A stretch of DNA of 64,000 nucleotides from Haematobia irritans (taxonomy: Eukaryota; Arthropoda; Insecta; Diptera; Muscidae): contig NC_134401.1 in the NCBI RefSeq assembly GCF_050003625.1, positions 98,620,852-98,684,851 of the forward strand, written 5' to 3'. Below, piece after piece: positions 32,599-43,734 of this stretch. A program made the translations under genes and the position numbers. The notes beneath the pieces were generated by a model. It did not search any database. It was not told the DNA's origin and saw only the letters and a list, made by a program, of their open reading frames with translations. Numbering within the stretch: position 1 is the first letter of the stretch; every line of letters begins with the position of its first letter.

Positions 32599-32804
32599 TG
32601 AGGTGTCCTACATATGAGACCAAATCGTGCAGTGATGACGAGACTTTGGAGCACTTCCTCTGTTACCGAAAATGATAGATTGAAAATCGTCGAGACTGCG
32701 TTCATAAATTAGGAAAATAGGGAAAAACTTCGAAGAAAACGTGGGCTTATATTTATGTATGTAGACTTGAGATGGAAAAGATTATAGGAGATATTTTAGT
32801 TCTA

Positions 32805-33017
32805 TAAAAAATATTTTTTTGTTTTTTGGTTTCAATCACGAAATTCAATTACCGAAACCAATTAAAAAATTAATAGATCAAATTAAACTTTTATTCGATT
32901 CAAGTAATTCTTGTGATTGAATTTAGTTTTGAATAAAAATTTAATGGAAACACATAATCTTTTAATTTATGTTTTCTCCAATGCAATTAAAAAATATTGA
33001 AGATATGTTTTCTGTGT
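32805..33017. mobile_element. ACACAAA MITE fragment
   Basis: GGTTTCAATCACGAAATTCAATT and repeated AATTAAAAAATTAAT strings, ending TTTTCTGTG at the TA used by the adjacent DD37E element. Confidence 0.6.
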
Positions 33018-33019
33018 TA

Positions 33020-34317
33020 AAGGGTGATACGGTCAAAATTTGGTCAAGGGAAAACGCGTGTAAATCGGTGAAATCGTTTATTTAAAAAATCAAATTAAAT
33101 TTCTTTTTCAAGTTCAATTAGTATAAAATTCAGGAAAAATATTCAGTTAGGCTTTCGCTTTTCCAAATCCGAATTGCCGGGCCTAACGCTTGACACCTGC
33201 CATCAGATTTTGTACAGCCACCTTGTCCACCTTCTTCGCCGCAGAAAGCCAGTTTGCCTTGAACTGCTGCTCGCCCTTAGCAGTTTTTTTGGTCTTCTTT
33301 AGGTTCCGCTTGACAATAGCCCAGTATTTCTCAATTGGGCGGAGCTCTGGCGTGTTGGGAGGGTTCTTGTCCTTTGGAACCATCTGCACGTTGTTGGCGG
33401 CGTACCACTCCATGGCCGTTTTACCGTAATGGCAAGATGCCAAATCCGACCAAAACAGTACGGAACAATCGTGTTTCTTCAGGAAAGGCAGCAGACGTTT
33501 ATTCAAACACTCTTTCACGTAAATTTCTTGGTTGACAGTCCCGGAAGCTATGAAAATGCTGCTTTTCAAGCCACAGGTACAGATGGCTTGCCAAACCAGA
33601 TATTTCTTTGCGAACTTTGACAGTTTTATGTGCTTGAAAATATCTGCTACCTTTCCCCATCCTTTTGCCGTATAAAACTCCTGTCCCGGAAGCTGCTATT
33701 AGTCGGCTTTGACGTAGGTTTCGTCGTGCATTACCACGCAGTCAAACTTCGTCAGCATCGTCGTGTACAGCCTCCGGGATCGCGCTTTGGCCGTCGTATT
33801 TTGTTTATCATCGCGATTTGGAGTCACTACCTTCTTGTAAGTCGATAGTCCGGCTCATTTTTTGGCTCGATGCACGGTTGTAGACGATACACCCAGCTTA
33901 TTTGCGGCATCTCGGAGAGAGAGGTTAGGTTTTCGCTTGAAACTACCGTCAACTCTCTTTGTCGTCTCAGCAGCTTCCGGTTTTCGATTTCCCCCCGATC
34001 CAGACTTCCTGGCTGTCGACAAAAGTTCCCCAAACACTTTAATTACATTTGTAATGGTTGATTTGGCAACTTTTAGCGATTTTGCCAGCTTTGTGTGCGA
34101 GTAGCTCGGATTTTCGCGATGCGCGAGCAAAATTTTGATACGCTGCTCTTCTTGCTTGGACGGCATTTTGACAACTGAAGAGTGAATTCCAAAATCAAAA
34201 TAGGAGCAAGATTCTACACACACACCTTCAAAATGAGGGGTGTTCAGTTTTTTTAAATGCAAAATTGAAATAAATACGTCAAGTTTATATTGACCAAATT
34301 TTGACCGTATCACCATT
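33020..34317 (-). mobile_element. DD37E Tc1/mariner-type transposon, copy 2
   Basis: TIRs AAGGGTGATACGGTCAAAAT (33020) and a decayed inverse ending TTTGACCGTATCACCATT (34317), flanked by TA. 1298 bp, nearly complete, antisense within the intron of gene 1. Confidence 0.93.
33147..34166 (-). pseudogene. DD37E transposase, copy 2: frame intact, four or more stops
   Basis: From ATG (34166-34164) the frame runs without indels for 339 codons to KAKA-stop (33147-33149), with internal stops at codons 104, 156, 157 and 328. Order: MPSKQEEQRIKILLAHRE, HTH (LAKSLKVAKSTITNVIK), LRDAANKLGVSSTTVHRA (second HTH-like), VVMHDETYVKAD (first Asp), FWSDLASCHYG (second Asp), TPELRPIEKYWA (Glu). The stop at codon 156 is at the same codon as in copy 1. 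No active protein is expected. Confidence 0.93.
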
Positions 34318-34916
34318 TATGTAAAATTTTTTATAGTGCTCGCGTGAGGTATTTACTGCCAGAAATTCTTCATTTAACATAAAATAGTAAACAAATGCAA
34401 ACTTTCTTTATGATACAGCTCTACATATTTCTGTGAACCATTTTCCTTATAACTGACTCCAAACGGTATAATTTTATACAGAGGACCGCGATCGTATTTT
34501 TAGAGCATTTCTTTAGACCAATGGAGCCGAGCATTATTTTTTGAATGAATTACAAATTGTGTGGGATCCAACGAGAAGAAATCTTTCTGACGATCAAATG
34601 TGCATGCGATATTGAGTGTATGCTTTTCTAAGGTGGCACACAGCATAGGTTTTCGGCAATTCGTCTTGGAGTGAACTACGACCTTGGTTGAATTCACCAT
34701 ACCATCGATAAACACCGGTTCTTGGCGAAGCTTCATCTCCAAACATTGAGTCCATCGATGCTCTGTTGTTAATCCTCTGACAGTCGAGTACAAGGTCCTC
34801 GGGAACCTTCTAATACTTTTATGTTGTTAACCCTCTGACAGTCGAGCCATCCGTTGTCGAGTACAGGGTCCTCGGGAACCTTCTAATTCTTTTATGGAAT
34901 TTTATATGAAAATTTA
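34318..34916. other. Intronic sequence with a short tandem duplication
   Basis: A unit of 58-75 bp occurs twice at 34764-34897 (CCTCTGACAGTCGAG, GGTCCTCGGGAACCTTCTAA), with a 16-bp difference. A minus-strand open frame at 34500-34793 has no recognisable domain. Confidence 0.5.
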
Positions 34917-35690
34917 TTTTTTTATACCCTCCACCAGAGGATGAGAGTATACTACATTTGTATTCTATTTGAAACACATCGAAATATTGGTCTCAGACCC
35001 CATTAAAAATACATATATTTTCTCGTGGTCGTGGTGAAATTGTGTCAACTTCGGAACGAAACCAACTATCGACTTGAAACTTTCTACATGTAGCTGTTAT
35101 TGATGTAGGTCGGATGCTATTGCAAATGGTCCATATTGGTCCACTTTTCGGTATAACCACCATATAAACCGAACCCCCAAATTTGAATTCCGGATCCCTT
35201 TGGAAGTGTAAATTTCATCCGATCCGATTGAGATATGATACACATTAGTATGTGCCCTCTAAAAATAGTGCAAAAATTGTTTCATATCGGTTCATAATTA
35301 TATATAGGTCCCTTATAACCCGATCCCCAGATTGGACCTCCGGAGCCTCTTGGAAGAGCAGACGAAATTTGCTCTTTGCTCCGGTTGAAATTTGTTAAGT
35401 GATGTCTGTACATGCTCTCTAACAACAATGCAAACATTGGTCCACATCAGACGTCAGTATGTGCCCTCTAAAAACAGTGCAAAAATTGTTTCATATCGGT
35501 TCATAATTATATATAGGTCCCTTATAACCCGATCCCCAGATTGGACCTCCGGAGCCTCTTGGAAGTGCGGACGAAATTTGCTCTTTGCTCCGGTTGAAAT
35601 TTGTTAAGTGATGTCTGTATATGTTCTCTAACAGCAATGCAAACATTGGTCCACATCGGACCACAATTATTGGTCCACATCGGACCATAA
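34917..35690 (+). mobile_element. F1 DINE-like repeat, old copy
   Basis: TATACCCTCCACCAGAGGAT tip, then GAAACACATCGAAATATTGG and GTTATTGATGTAGGTCGGAT. A block of about 200 bp occurs twice (about 35254-35440 and 35455-35640, sharing TATAACCCGATCCCCAGATT). It lacks the GTCY microsatellite. Confidence 0.75.
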
Positions 35691-35843
35691 TTTGACTTTT
35701 GATGCCTCAAATTTCATCTGATCCGGTTGAAATTTGTCTCCCAAATTACCAAGCTGAAAATGGTTCATATCGGTTGCTGACCATCAGATTCTTCGTCTTC
35801 ACCATTACTGTTTCCGTTTCAAAGATGTGTTATAACAATAAAA

Positions 35844-36299
35844 CAAATATATGCGGCCGTAAGTTCGGCCAGGCCGAAGCTTATGTACCCTCCATCATGG
35901 ATTGCGTAGAAACTTCATCTAACCCAACTTTACTTCCCAAAATGCCTCAGGCACAAAAGTCCAAAGGATTGAGATTTGGAGGTTTTGGTGTCCATTGGGC
36001 ATTATAAATGAAGCGAGGAACCTTCTTTTGAAGCCATTTTTAGTGGAAGTGTGCAGAGTGTGATGATGGGGAGTCTTGTTGGAATGTTTATGGTCTGTGG
36101 GGGTATGTTTTAATGCCCAGTCAAATCGTAGGGGGTCGGTTATATGGGGACTATATATAATTATGCACTGATATAGACACATTTTTGCATGCCTGTTCGA
36201 CAACATATACTGACATCGGATGAAAGTTGTCGGAGAATATTTCGATGTGTTACAAACGGAATGACAAATTTACAATCCCTATGGCGGAGGGCATAAAAT
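35844..36299 (-). mobile_element. F1 DINE-like repeat holding a transposase scrap
   Basis: The left tip TATATGCGGCCGTAAGTTCG and right end CCCTATGGCGGAGGGCATAA are F1 tips. Between them, at about 35926-36115, lies a foreign fragment similar to the transposase piece at 38574-39115. The reverse translation gives PRFI, AQWTPK and LNPLDF-like pieces after frame changes. Confidence 0.65.
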
Positions 36300-37380
36300 C
36301 ATGCAATTTTTAACAGACTTCTCTAGAAACAAAATTATTTTCGATTTATTATACAATACGTTGAAGGATTATGGATGTGTAAATAAAACTTCAATTTAAT
36401 AGAAATTAAACTGTATTTGAAAAATAATAATTCACAAATTCGTATTAATCTTCAGCTTGTTGTCTACATTAAATTTGACACGGACAGAATCCATATAAAA
36501 TCCCATTTACCTACCTGGCATCTTTAACTCCCTGTTAATTTGGTGGGACCCTTCGAAATGCGAAAAGCAACTTCAATCGCAACAGCAAGGGGTTAATGAA
36601 AATATCAACAACAAAAATCCATCAAGCGTAACTGAAAATTTATATCCCTTGGTTTGGTTGATTGTTTTGAGCCTTGATGATGGCAGGGAGCAAGCGCAAA
36701 ACCCTATGTCAGTCTATACTTTGAACATTGTTTTTTGCCATAGCAATGACATTGCCTCATCGGATTAGTGTTACTTACCCCTTACTTTGGTCTTTCATAT
36801 GATCAGAACAATGACTTTATTACTCCACGGGAATTTTGTTTGTTGGCTTATGTCAATATTTTTTCGTATTTTATTTGTAATAAAGATCGCCAGTGTGATT
36901 AGTAAGTCTTGTCGGCTTGTTGCATTCGGGTTGTTATACCAACATCAAATGCTGTTGATTTCTTTTATAAAATTCTGGTATTCTAGAGTTATCCTAGTAA
37001 GATATTTTAGTTTGATTGAGAATTTGAGGATAATTGTTTTCTGCCACATACCGAGAGAAACAGTTTAACCCCCCATTAAGAAAAGTTTAAATCTACTTTT
37101 ACAATGAAAATTCCTTCGATAAACTGTCCGCGCATTATTTTAACTATCGCCCTCAGAAGTTTTTTTCAAAAGATTGGTTGAGAAAGTCTCCAATTGGAAA
37201 AAAAAAATAAACCCCACATATTTCTATCAACCGAATGTATCTCCCAACAGATCATAGCTCTGAGTAGGCGCGGGAGATACACAGACAGTTGTCGAACAAT
37301 GCAACGGTCGGAAGATGACCTAAAGAAAAAAGTGACTGAGAAAACGTGGGAATTAATAGGTATAAGCTATACAGAACTAT
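36300..37380. other. Intronic sequence of gene 1, no feature recognised
   Basis: AT-rich, without the repeat families seen elsewhere. The open frame at 36787-37068 is rich in I, F, L and lacks domain signals, so I do not call it. Confidence 0.45.
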
Positions 37381-37429
37381 GGGTTCTTTTAGTCTCTCAT
37401 GGCTTGATTATCTAGCACTAAAAGAAACC
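37381..37429. repeat. Isolated 49-bp hairpin element
   Basis: GGGTTCTTTTAG and CTAAAAGAAACC are inverted arms. The interior (TCTCATGGCTTGATTATCTAG) aligns with the reverse of the hairpin tip at 739-787, so both come from one element. Confidence 0.6.
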
Positions 37430-37462
37430 AAACCTAATATAACATTTTAGAATCTCTATAGA

Positions 37463-38573
37463 TGGTTAGGTTAAGTCAAAGTGGCAGCCCGATTTAGATT
37501 CAGGCTCACTTAGACTATTCAGTCCACATTAACTAAAATTATCTATTACATATGGGCACTTCTAGTTTTAACTGCTGAATCTTCTTAATTATTTTTCTTT
37601 GTTGAACCAACCAGATTGTTCCAAAAACATTAGCAGACTGCTTAAGTTAACGTTTTCCAGATCCGCCAGTAATCTGAAGCTATATGCTCCTAAAAGTTGC
37701 TTGCGCTTTACACAAAATGCAGGACACTCACACAAGAGGTGTTTAATTGATTCCTTTTCCTCCGCATCATGACAGCTCATACAATAGCCATTATACTTCG
37801 CGCCTACAGTTTTTGCAAAATCGCCTATCAGGCAGCGACCCGTTATAGCAGATATCAGGACTGATATCTGACGTCTCGAGAACACTAGCATATGTAGTGT
37901 GCGTTTTAAGTTTAAATGGGGCCATATTTGCTTGGTGTCGTTGCAGCCCTTACAATTCTCCCAACAAACATTTGCCATTATAACAGCCTTCTCACGCAGC
38001 ATGAGCTTGCAGGTAGCATACCAACAGATTCTAGTTCCCCTTGAATATGTAAGGTAGTCCCTAGCCTTGCCAACTCATCCGCTTCGCAGTTCCCCGGTAT
38101 GTTCCTATGGCCAGGCACCTATATTAGGTGAATATTGTACTGCTCAGCCATCTCATTGAGAGATTTGCGGCAGTCGATGGCCGTTTTCGAGTTGAGGAAC
38201 ACAGAGTCCAAGGATTTTATTGCAGGTTGACTGTCTGAGTATATATTAATGCCCACATTTTTTTGGAACATTACTTCTCAGCCAATTCACTACAGTCATT
38301 AGGTAATCTTTTCGCTATTCGAAGTTCCAGATCGTATACTCCGAAACCCAATTGTCCATCCAATTTGGAGCCATCAGTGTAGAAATCTATATATTCTTTA
38401 TTCCCCGGGGTCTGTGTGCACCACGCCTCACTGTTGGGGATTAGAGTTTCAAACTTTTTGTCGAAAAGTGGACTCGCCAAAGTGTAATCAACTACGTTAG
38501 GCACATCTGACATTATTTTGAGGACCGAACTGTGACCCTAACATTTTTCCGACCACAGCGATAGCTCGCGCAA
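37463..38573 (-). mobile_element. LINE copy 2, 5'-truncated
   Basis: The 3' tail (reverse of AACCTAACC) starts at 37463. The element breaks off at 38573 after GATAGCTCGCGCAA, where unrelated transposase sequence begins. It lacks the MITE found in copy 1 and carries the intact MITE target. Confidence 0.92.
37589..38513 (-). pseudogene. LINE copy 2: RNase H and Cys/His tail
   Basis: The minus strand gives the RNase H start (IDFYTDGSKLDGQLGFGVYD), breaks near 38280, and resumes as MLREKAVIMANVCWENCKGC, RQISVLISAITGRCLIGDFA, MSCHDAEEKESIKHLLCECP and a terminal FNKEK (stop at 37589-37591). The C-terminal 137 codons are open and better preserved than in copy 1, because no MITE is inserted. Confidence 0.9.
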
Positions 38574-39115
38574 TCTGTATACATTCTGTCAACCTTTGGC
38601 AAACGACCGACATCACACGCTACACGGAAGTGGCTCTGCGGTATTCTAGTCCATTGCCGGTGAAGCGCCGGCTTCTGATGGTCGACACTTTGGTATTTGT
38701 TAGTGCCAAACTTAGCCTCGAAAAAGCCTCAGGCGTAAAGGTCCAACGGATTGAGTTACGGAGTTTTCGGTGGCCATTGTGCGTTAGAAGCGAGTAACCT
38801 CCTTTTTAAGCAATTCTTGGTTGACACATGCTGAGTGCATTGGGGCTGAGTCCTGTCATGGTCTACGGCCTAAATGTTTATTCGTCCACGGCTTCAATAC
38901 AGTCTTTAGGAAATTTCCCGATAATATTCAGGCCCAGTTACGGCGGCGCTTGAGTTACTTTTCAGCTGACCCTATCATTTTGTTTATTCACAAACTTCTC
39001 AATTTGGAATCGCATCTCATCGGAGAAATTCGATAACTGGCCGTTTTCGTACAAGCGAAGCAACTGTTTGGCTCTTTCCAATCTAACTTTTTGTGGTCCA
39101 CCGGTGAGCTCTTTC
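38574..39115 (-). pseudogene. Tc1/mariner-type transposase remnant
   Basis: Reverse translation in shifting frames gives TGGPQKVRLERAKQLLRLYE, NFSDEMRFQIEKFVNKQND (SDE as first acidic site), then RNSIRWTFTPEAF-type pieces and FEAKFGTNKYQSVDH, WTRIPQSHFRVACD near the C-terminus. Many stops; exact family not assigned. A second scrap of the same family is at 35926-36115. Confidence 0.7.
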
Positions 39116-39120
39116 AATGT

Positions 39121-39433
39121 GGTATCACAATGGACTATTCAGTCCATTGTGATACCAAATTGGTGAACTTCTCTCTTATCACTGAGTGCTGCCCGATTCC
39201 ATGTTAAGGTCAATGACAAGGAGGTCCCTTTTATAGCCGAGTCCGAACGGCGTTCCACATTGCAGTGAAACCACTTAGAGAAGCTTTGAAACCCTCAGAA
39301 ATGTCACCAGCATTACTGAGGTGGGATAATCCACCGCTGAAAAACTTTTTGGTGTTCGGTCTTAGCAGGAATCGAAACCACGACCTTGTGTATGCAAGGC
39401 GGGCATGCTAACCATTGCACCATGGTGGCTCCC
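39121..39433 (-). mobile_element. SINE with snap-back tail
   Basis: A normal minus-strand SINE (tRNA-like head at 39372-39433, body) whose tail end is replaced. GGTATCACAATGGACT at 39121-39136 and its perfect inverse at 39141-39156 flank ATTC, so the tail folds back on itself. Confidence 0.85.
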
Positions 39434-41026
39434 GCCACTATACCCAACCGAATCTACTACTGCGGCATGGATTTCGATTAAATCTGGCCTTCACATTTCG
39501 GATCGTTTATTGTGTTGTTACCGTTTTTGTCCACTTTACGAGAAACTCTAACGATAGCCACTTGTGGTTCTCCAACCAAATATAAAGAAATAATACTATC
39601 ACGTTTGAATTTCATCACGAAAAACTTTACTTCTGAATAAAATAGATCAAAATACTTTTGTAAGCATGTCAATAAAATGAATTGTCACGGGAATAAATAT
39701 GTAAGCTGTCAGACGACCGGTTTAGAAATGGGAACAGCCAGAAGTTCGTTGTAATACATATCGGCCACAATGTAGAGTCAGAAGGATCGAGGATATCACG
39801 GACACCTAGAGTACTAGAAGGCACATCCATGCCGCATTGGAGCAGCGGATGATGATTTATGAAGGTTTTGTTTTAAGGTAGGTAAGACCTTGGAACCCCA
39901 CCCTGATTTTGCAAGATATAGAGACTACCATATCGAGGAAGAGGTTATTCGAAATCTTGCCTATATTGGAAAAAGCAAAAGAAAGAAACAATTTAGGAAT
40001 TCGCAAAAAGTATAAAAAAAAGAAGATAGGGTTATGTAAAGCCGAATAATGGCATATGTTAGATGCCAGCCGACATGAAAGCGGGAAATATGGATCCTCT
40101 TTTCAATCTAACCTGAAATCTCTATGATCGAGGAGGATCACACATCCTGAATCCCAGAAAAAATGAAAGTTCTACGGAGCACGTTTGCCTAGTGCAGTCC
40201 AAGATTACGACTGTTCCATTGGTCTCCCGTGTGTAACGCGCGATCCATGTTTCGTCGACTGTCACGATACGAAACGGTGTTTACCTTGAATTGTGTTTAA
40301 ATAACGGAAAAGTTTGCTTTGAAATGGCGCACTGTGCGCTTGTTCTCCGGTTTAAATATAAAACAAGATAAGACACGGTATGTTTAGGGTCTACTTGTGA
40401 CTTAATATCACGATGTAGTCTTTTCCAAGTAGAATCTCTGGCTGAGCTGCATTGTTCCTACAAATGTTGACATTTATAGGAGATGCATTCAAATCCGTTA
40501 CCTTTGTGTTGCTCACATCTAAAAAGACCATAAACAGCGCTAATCTCAAAATGGGTACCTAGCCACAGGAACATACCAAGGAACTGTGCAGTGGATAAAT
40601 TAAAAATTGTAGGAATTAGCCTACATATACCAAGGCAATAAGAATATGTTTGAAAAAATCTTTAGCTACCTAGAACCTGCAAAAGAAGATTATTAAGATG
40701 ACGAATTCTATCAACGATGGATTGCTTTGACACATAGAAAATTAGGTCCCACCTAATCTGGTTAGAACAAAAACTATTTTCTCCAATTTCATTCTCTCTA
40801 TGAGTTATATTATTGTCATTTTGCACTCTCATAGCTGACACTCTCTTCATTCTCTCTGATTGTCTTTAAACGAAATGTCTAAATTAAAATATGATCACAT
40901 CCAAATATTTTACTTTTTTTATTTTAATTGAAACCCAAATACACAGTTCTGCAGTGGAATATGTAAACCCACCTTTTCTTGGGGCAGCTACCTAATCTCT
41001 ATTACTTCATTGCTACTTTTTTTCAG
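39434..41026. other. End of the gene 1 intron
   Basis: Mostly unrecognised. Contains a mariner-like remnant at about 40160-40390. The intron ends with a pyrimidine tract and TTTTTTTCAG at 41017-41026. Confidence 0.5.
40160..40390 (-). pseudogene. Mariner-like transposase remnant
   Basis: The minus strand reads RIVTVDETWIARYTRETNG, with DETW carrying the first catalytic Asp of mariner transposases, preceded by an HFKANFS-like stretch. Only about 230 bp is recognisable. Confidence 0.6.
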
Positions 41027-41964
41027 AGGAAGATATTACTATTGAGGAATTGAAACACATCAAGTACCGTCATATTAATGTGTTACTAAAGACTTACAAA
41101 ATGGGAGTACGGATACGTTTCGAACACTATTTGGAAAGTTGGCGAAATAGAGTTGGAACTCCTTTGTCCACTGATGGCTATAGTAGTGCTGATAACAGTG
41201 CTACTTGCAATTGTAAACGTGGTCGATATCAAAATGATATTAAAACTGAGATGAATGGCCAAGTAGAATGTTCCCGAGAGTCTACGGAGAATAATGATCC
41301 GCCTATTGATGATTCGCCTGCCCGTAGAACACCATATTTATTGAGACGTAAAACTATCACAAAAACCGAGAGATCAATATCAGATGCTGAAGAACATCAG
41401 GCATCAGAAACTAAAGATGATGAGCTATATAATCCCTATAACAATATTGGATCATCCCGACGGGTCCATAATAACTGTCAGCATTCATTAACACAAATCC
41501 TTCAGAGGTCCGGTGCACGTGGTATGGCTCTCGTACAATATTACGATGAGCATAATGAATTCACAAATCTCCAGCGTTCCCAATTGATTCAATTAATATG
41601 CGATTTCTATGAAAGTAATGAATACCATCTATCGCTACACATGAGTCATGCCTTAGAATTGGAAATTTTACAATTATTTCCCACAGAAAAACTGCAATAC
41701 TATCGTACCGAAAAACGTGGAAAAATCTACGTAAAATTCACAAACATGAAGCGTACTCGAAAGGATAGATCCTCCAATAATGCGGCTAATCGTTCCACTC
41801 TACAGAAGACTAAAACAGACGATAGCCACATTAGTGTTGTAAATATGGCTGATATGAATGAATCTCGAGCTACTTGTAATACGGATGCAGTTAGTAATGA
41901 TACCTGGCCCGAAGCTGTGGAACCGGATATAGTTATTAAGTCTGGCCAAGGCGAGGAATCGTAG
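41027..41964 (+). CDS. Gene 1, exon 2: SAM-like domain end plus paralogue-family module
   Basis: Acceptor TTTTTTTCAG|AGGAAG. With exon 1 the product is 339 aa. Residues about 10-67 form a SAM-like helical domain, here its second half: EEDITIEELKHI, then HINVLLKTYKMGVRIRF and HYLESW. Residues about 75-180 are a polar, Ser/Asp/Lys-rich linker with a basic RRTPYLLRRK patch. Residues about 183-270 form the family module: RSQLIQLICDFY, LELEILQLFPTEKLQYYR and EKRGKIYVKFTNMKR. The tail is polar. No signal peptide or membrane segment is seen, so it is probably nuclear or cytoplasmic. Codon use and absence of stops over 304 codons in AT-rich DNA support a real gene. Function unknown; SAM assignment is from pattern only. 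No AATAAA is obvious downstream. Confidence 0.82.
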
Positions 41965-42036
41965 AATATGTAGTTGTTATTTTAGAATAGATTAACGAAC
42001 TATGCACATGAATGAATTAATATATTTTCTATAGAG

Positions 42037-43690
42037 AACAGCGTGAGAGGTCTCTTTCTTTCGATGCTTTGTGCGGTGCTGCATTCGTACATATTTAGTT
42101 TGTATCTAGGTGGAGAAACTCTGCAACTAAGATGGGATGTGTCCAGAATTATCTGGTGGTAAGTCGGGTAGGTTTATCGGCGCAAGCGAACCAGTGACAT
42201 GTCGCATGGGATCCTTGATTACACTTCGGTTACGCTGCTTTCAAATCCAGGTAAGTAGGAGTTAAGGCGGTTGCATGCGTCCGATCTTAATTGTGCTAAA
42301 ACTTCCCTGATCTAACGTGAGACATCTCTTGCCTTCGATGCTATTAGCGGTGGTCGGTGCTGCATACGTTCCCATTTAGTTTGTATCCACCGTGCCACCA
42401 TGGTGCAATGGTTAGCATGCCCGCCTTGCATACACAAGGTCGTGGGTTCGATTCCTGCTTCGACCGAACACCAAACAGTTTTTCTGCGGTGAATTATCCC
42501 ACCTCAGTAATGCTGGTGACATTTCTGAGTGTTTCAAAGCTTCTCTAAGTGGTTTCACTGCAATGTGGAACGCCGTTCGGACTCGGCTATAAAAAGGAGG
42601 TCCCTTGTCATTGAGCTTAACATGGAATCGGGCAGCACTCAGTGATAAGAGAGAAGTTCACCACTGTATGGACTGAATAGTCTAAGTGAGCCTGATACAT
42701 CGGGCTGCCACCTAACCTAGCTAACCTAGTTTGCATCCAAATCGGGAAACACTCCAATTGAGATGGAATGTGTCCAGAAAAAGCTGGTGGTTAGTCTGGT
42801 AGGTTTAACGGGGCAAGCGAACCAGTGACGTGTCGCATGGGATCCTTGAGTACAGATGGGACACATTTCGGCTAAGCTGCTTTTAAATGTGTATAAGTGG
42901 GAGTTTAGCCAGCTGCATTTTCCTTATCATAGTTGTGTCAAAAAACTAGCCTGGTATAACGAGGAAGTCTTTTTCCTTCGGAGCTATGAGCGGTAATCGA
43001 ACTCCGAGAATATGATTAACCTTCTAGCTTTTCACTGCTTTGACTACACTATCCTCAAGAATCCGGCTCAGATCTGGTTGATATGTTGCCTGATCAAGAG
43101 ACTGTAATCCTGGATTTCGCTCTCCAAATGAAGATAATGCAACAAAGACACATCTTCGCCGTCTACAGGCAGTGTTTTGGCTGGTTTGTATATTATTCCC
43201 TAGGACAGGATGTATCCACAATGATCTGGTGGTGAGTCGGCTAGGTTTTGCTGGGCAAATAAACCAGTAATGTGTCGCGTGGGATCATTGATTTCATTGA
43301 ACTAAGTTGTCCTAAAACTTCCCTGATATAAAGTGAGACGTTGCTTTTCGGTTAGGCTGCTTTCAAATGCGGATAAGTAGGAGTTTAGGCAGCTGATCCT
43401 GATCATAGTTGTACCAAACAACTATACTGGTCTAACATGAGTGTGTCTTTCCTTTGGTGCAATATTCGGTGATCGAGCTCGGAGAATACGATTAACTTTT
43501 TAGCTTCTCACCGCTTCGACTACAGTATGACGACAAATGAATATAGTGCAGGCACTTTTTCGTACTTCTACTACAGCTTTTTGGATAGGTTTATATAGTA
43601 CCCTAAGATGGAAGTGTCTCAGTTGGTCCTTGATTTCGGGTGGGGCACACATCGACTACACTGCTTTCAAATCTTGATAAGTATGAGTTG
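42037..43690. repeat. Degenerate tandem repeat, four to five units, with a nested SINE
   Basis: Strings such as GGGATGTGTCCAGAA, AGCGAACCAGTGAC, GTCGCATGGGATCCTTGA and a GAGACATCTCTTGCCTTCG-like start recur at about 42.05, 42.32, 42.96 and 43.34 kb, with weaker similarity in each later unit. Unit length is about 270-380 bp without the SINE. No coding function seen; it lies between genes 1 and 2. Confidence 0.75.
42389..42726 (+). mobile_element. SINE with 12-bp target duplication
   Basis: Flanked by TAGTTTGTATCC (42377-42388) and TAGTTTGCATCC (42727-42738). Head GTGCAATGGTTAGCATGCCC with B box GGTTCGATTCC; tail GATACATCGGGCTGCCACC and CCTAACCTAGCTAACC. Part of the tail (GGTATCACAA) is missing. 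Confidence 0.92.
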
Positions 43691-43734
43691 TTAGGGTAAA
43701 ACATTCCTGATCTAACGTTAGCTTAGGTTACGTG

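Noticed and set aside
34500..34793. 97-codon minus-strand frame in the gene 1 intron
   Set aside because: No recognisable domain and no support from neighbouring sequence; part of it overlaps a tandem duplication.
36787..37068. 93-codon plus-strand frame with hydrophobic composition
   Set aside because: Composition reflects T-rich DNA; no signal peptide pattern, splice sites or homologous motif that I can defend.
38574..38700. Extension of LINE copy 2 into its reverse transcriptase, suggested by GGTGAAGCGCCGGC
   Set aside because: Reverse translation gives a transposase C-terminus (FGTNKYQSVDH, RIPQSHFRVACD), so the LINE ends at 38573.
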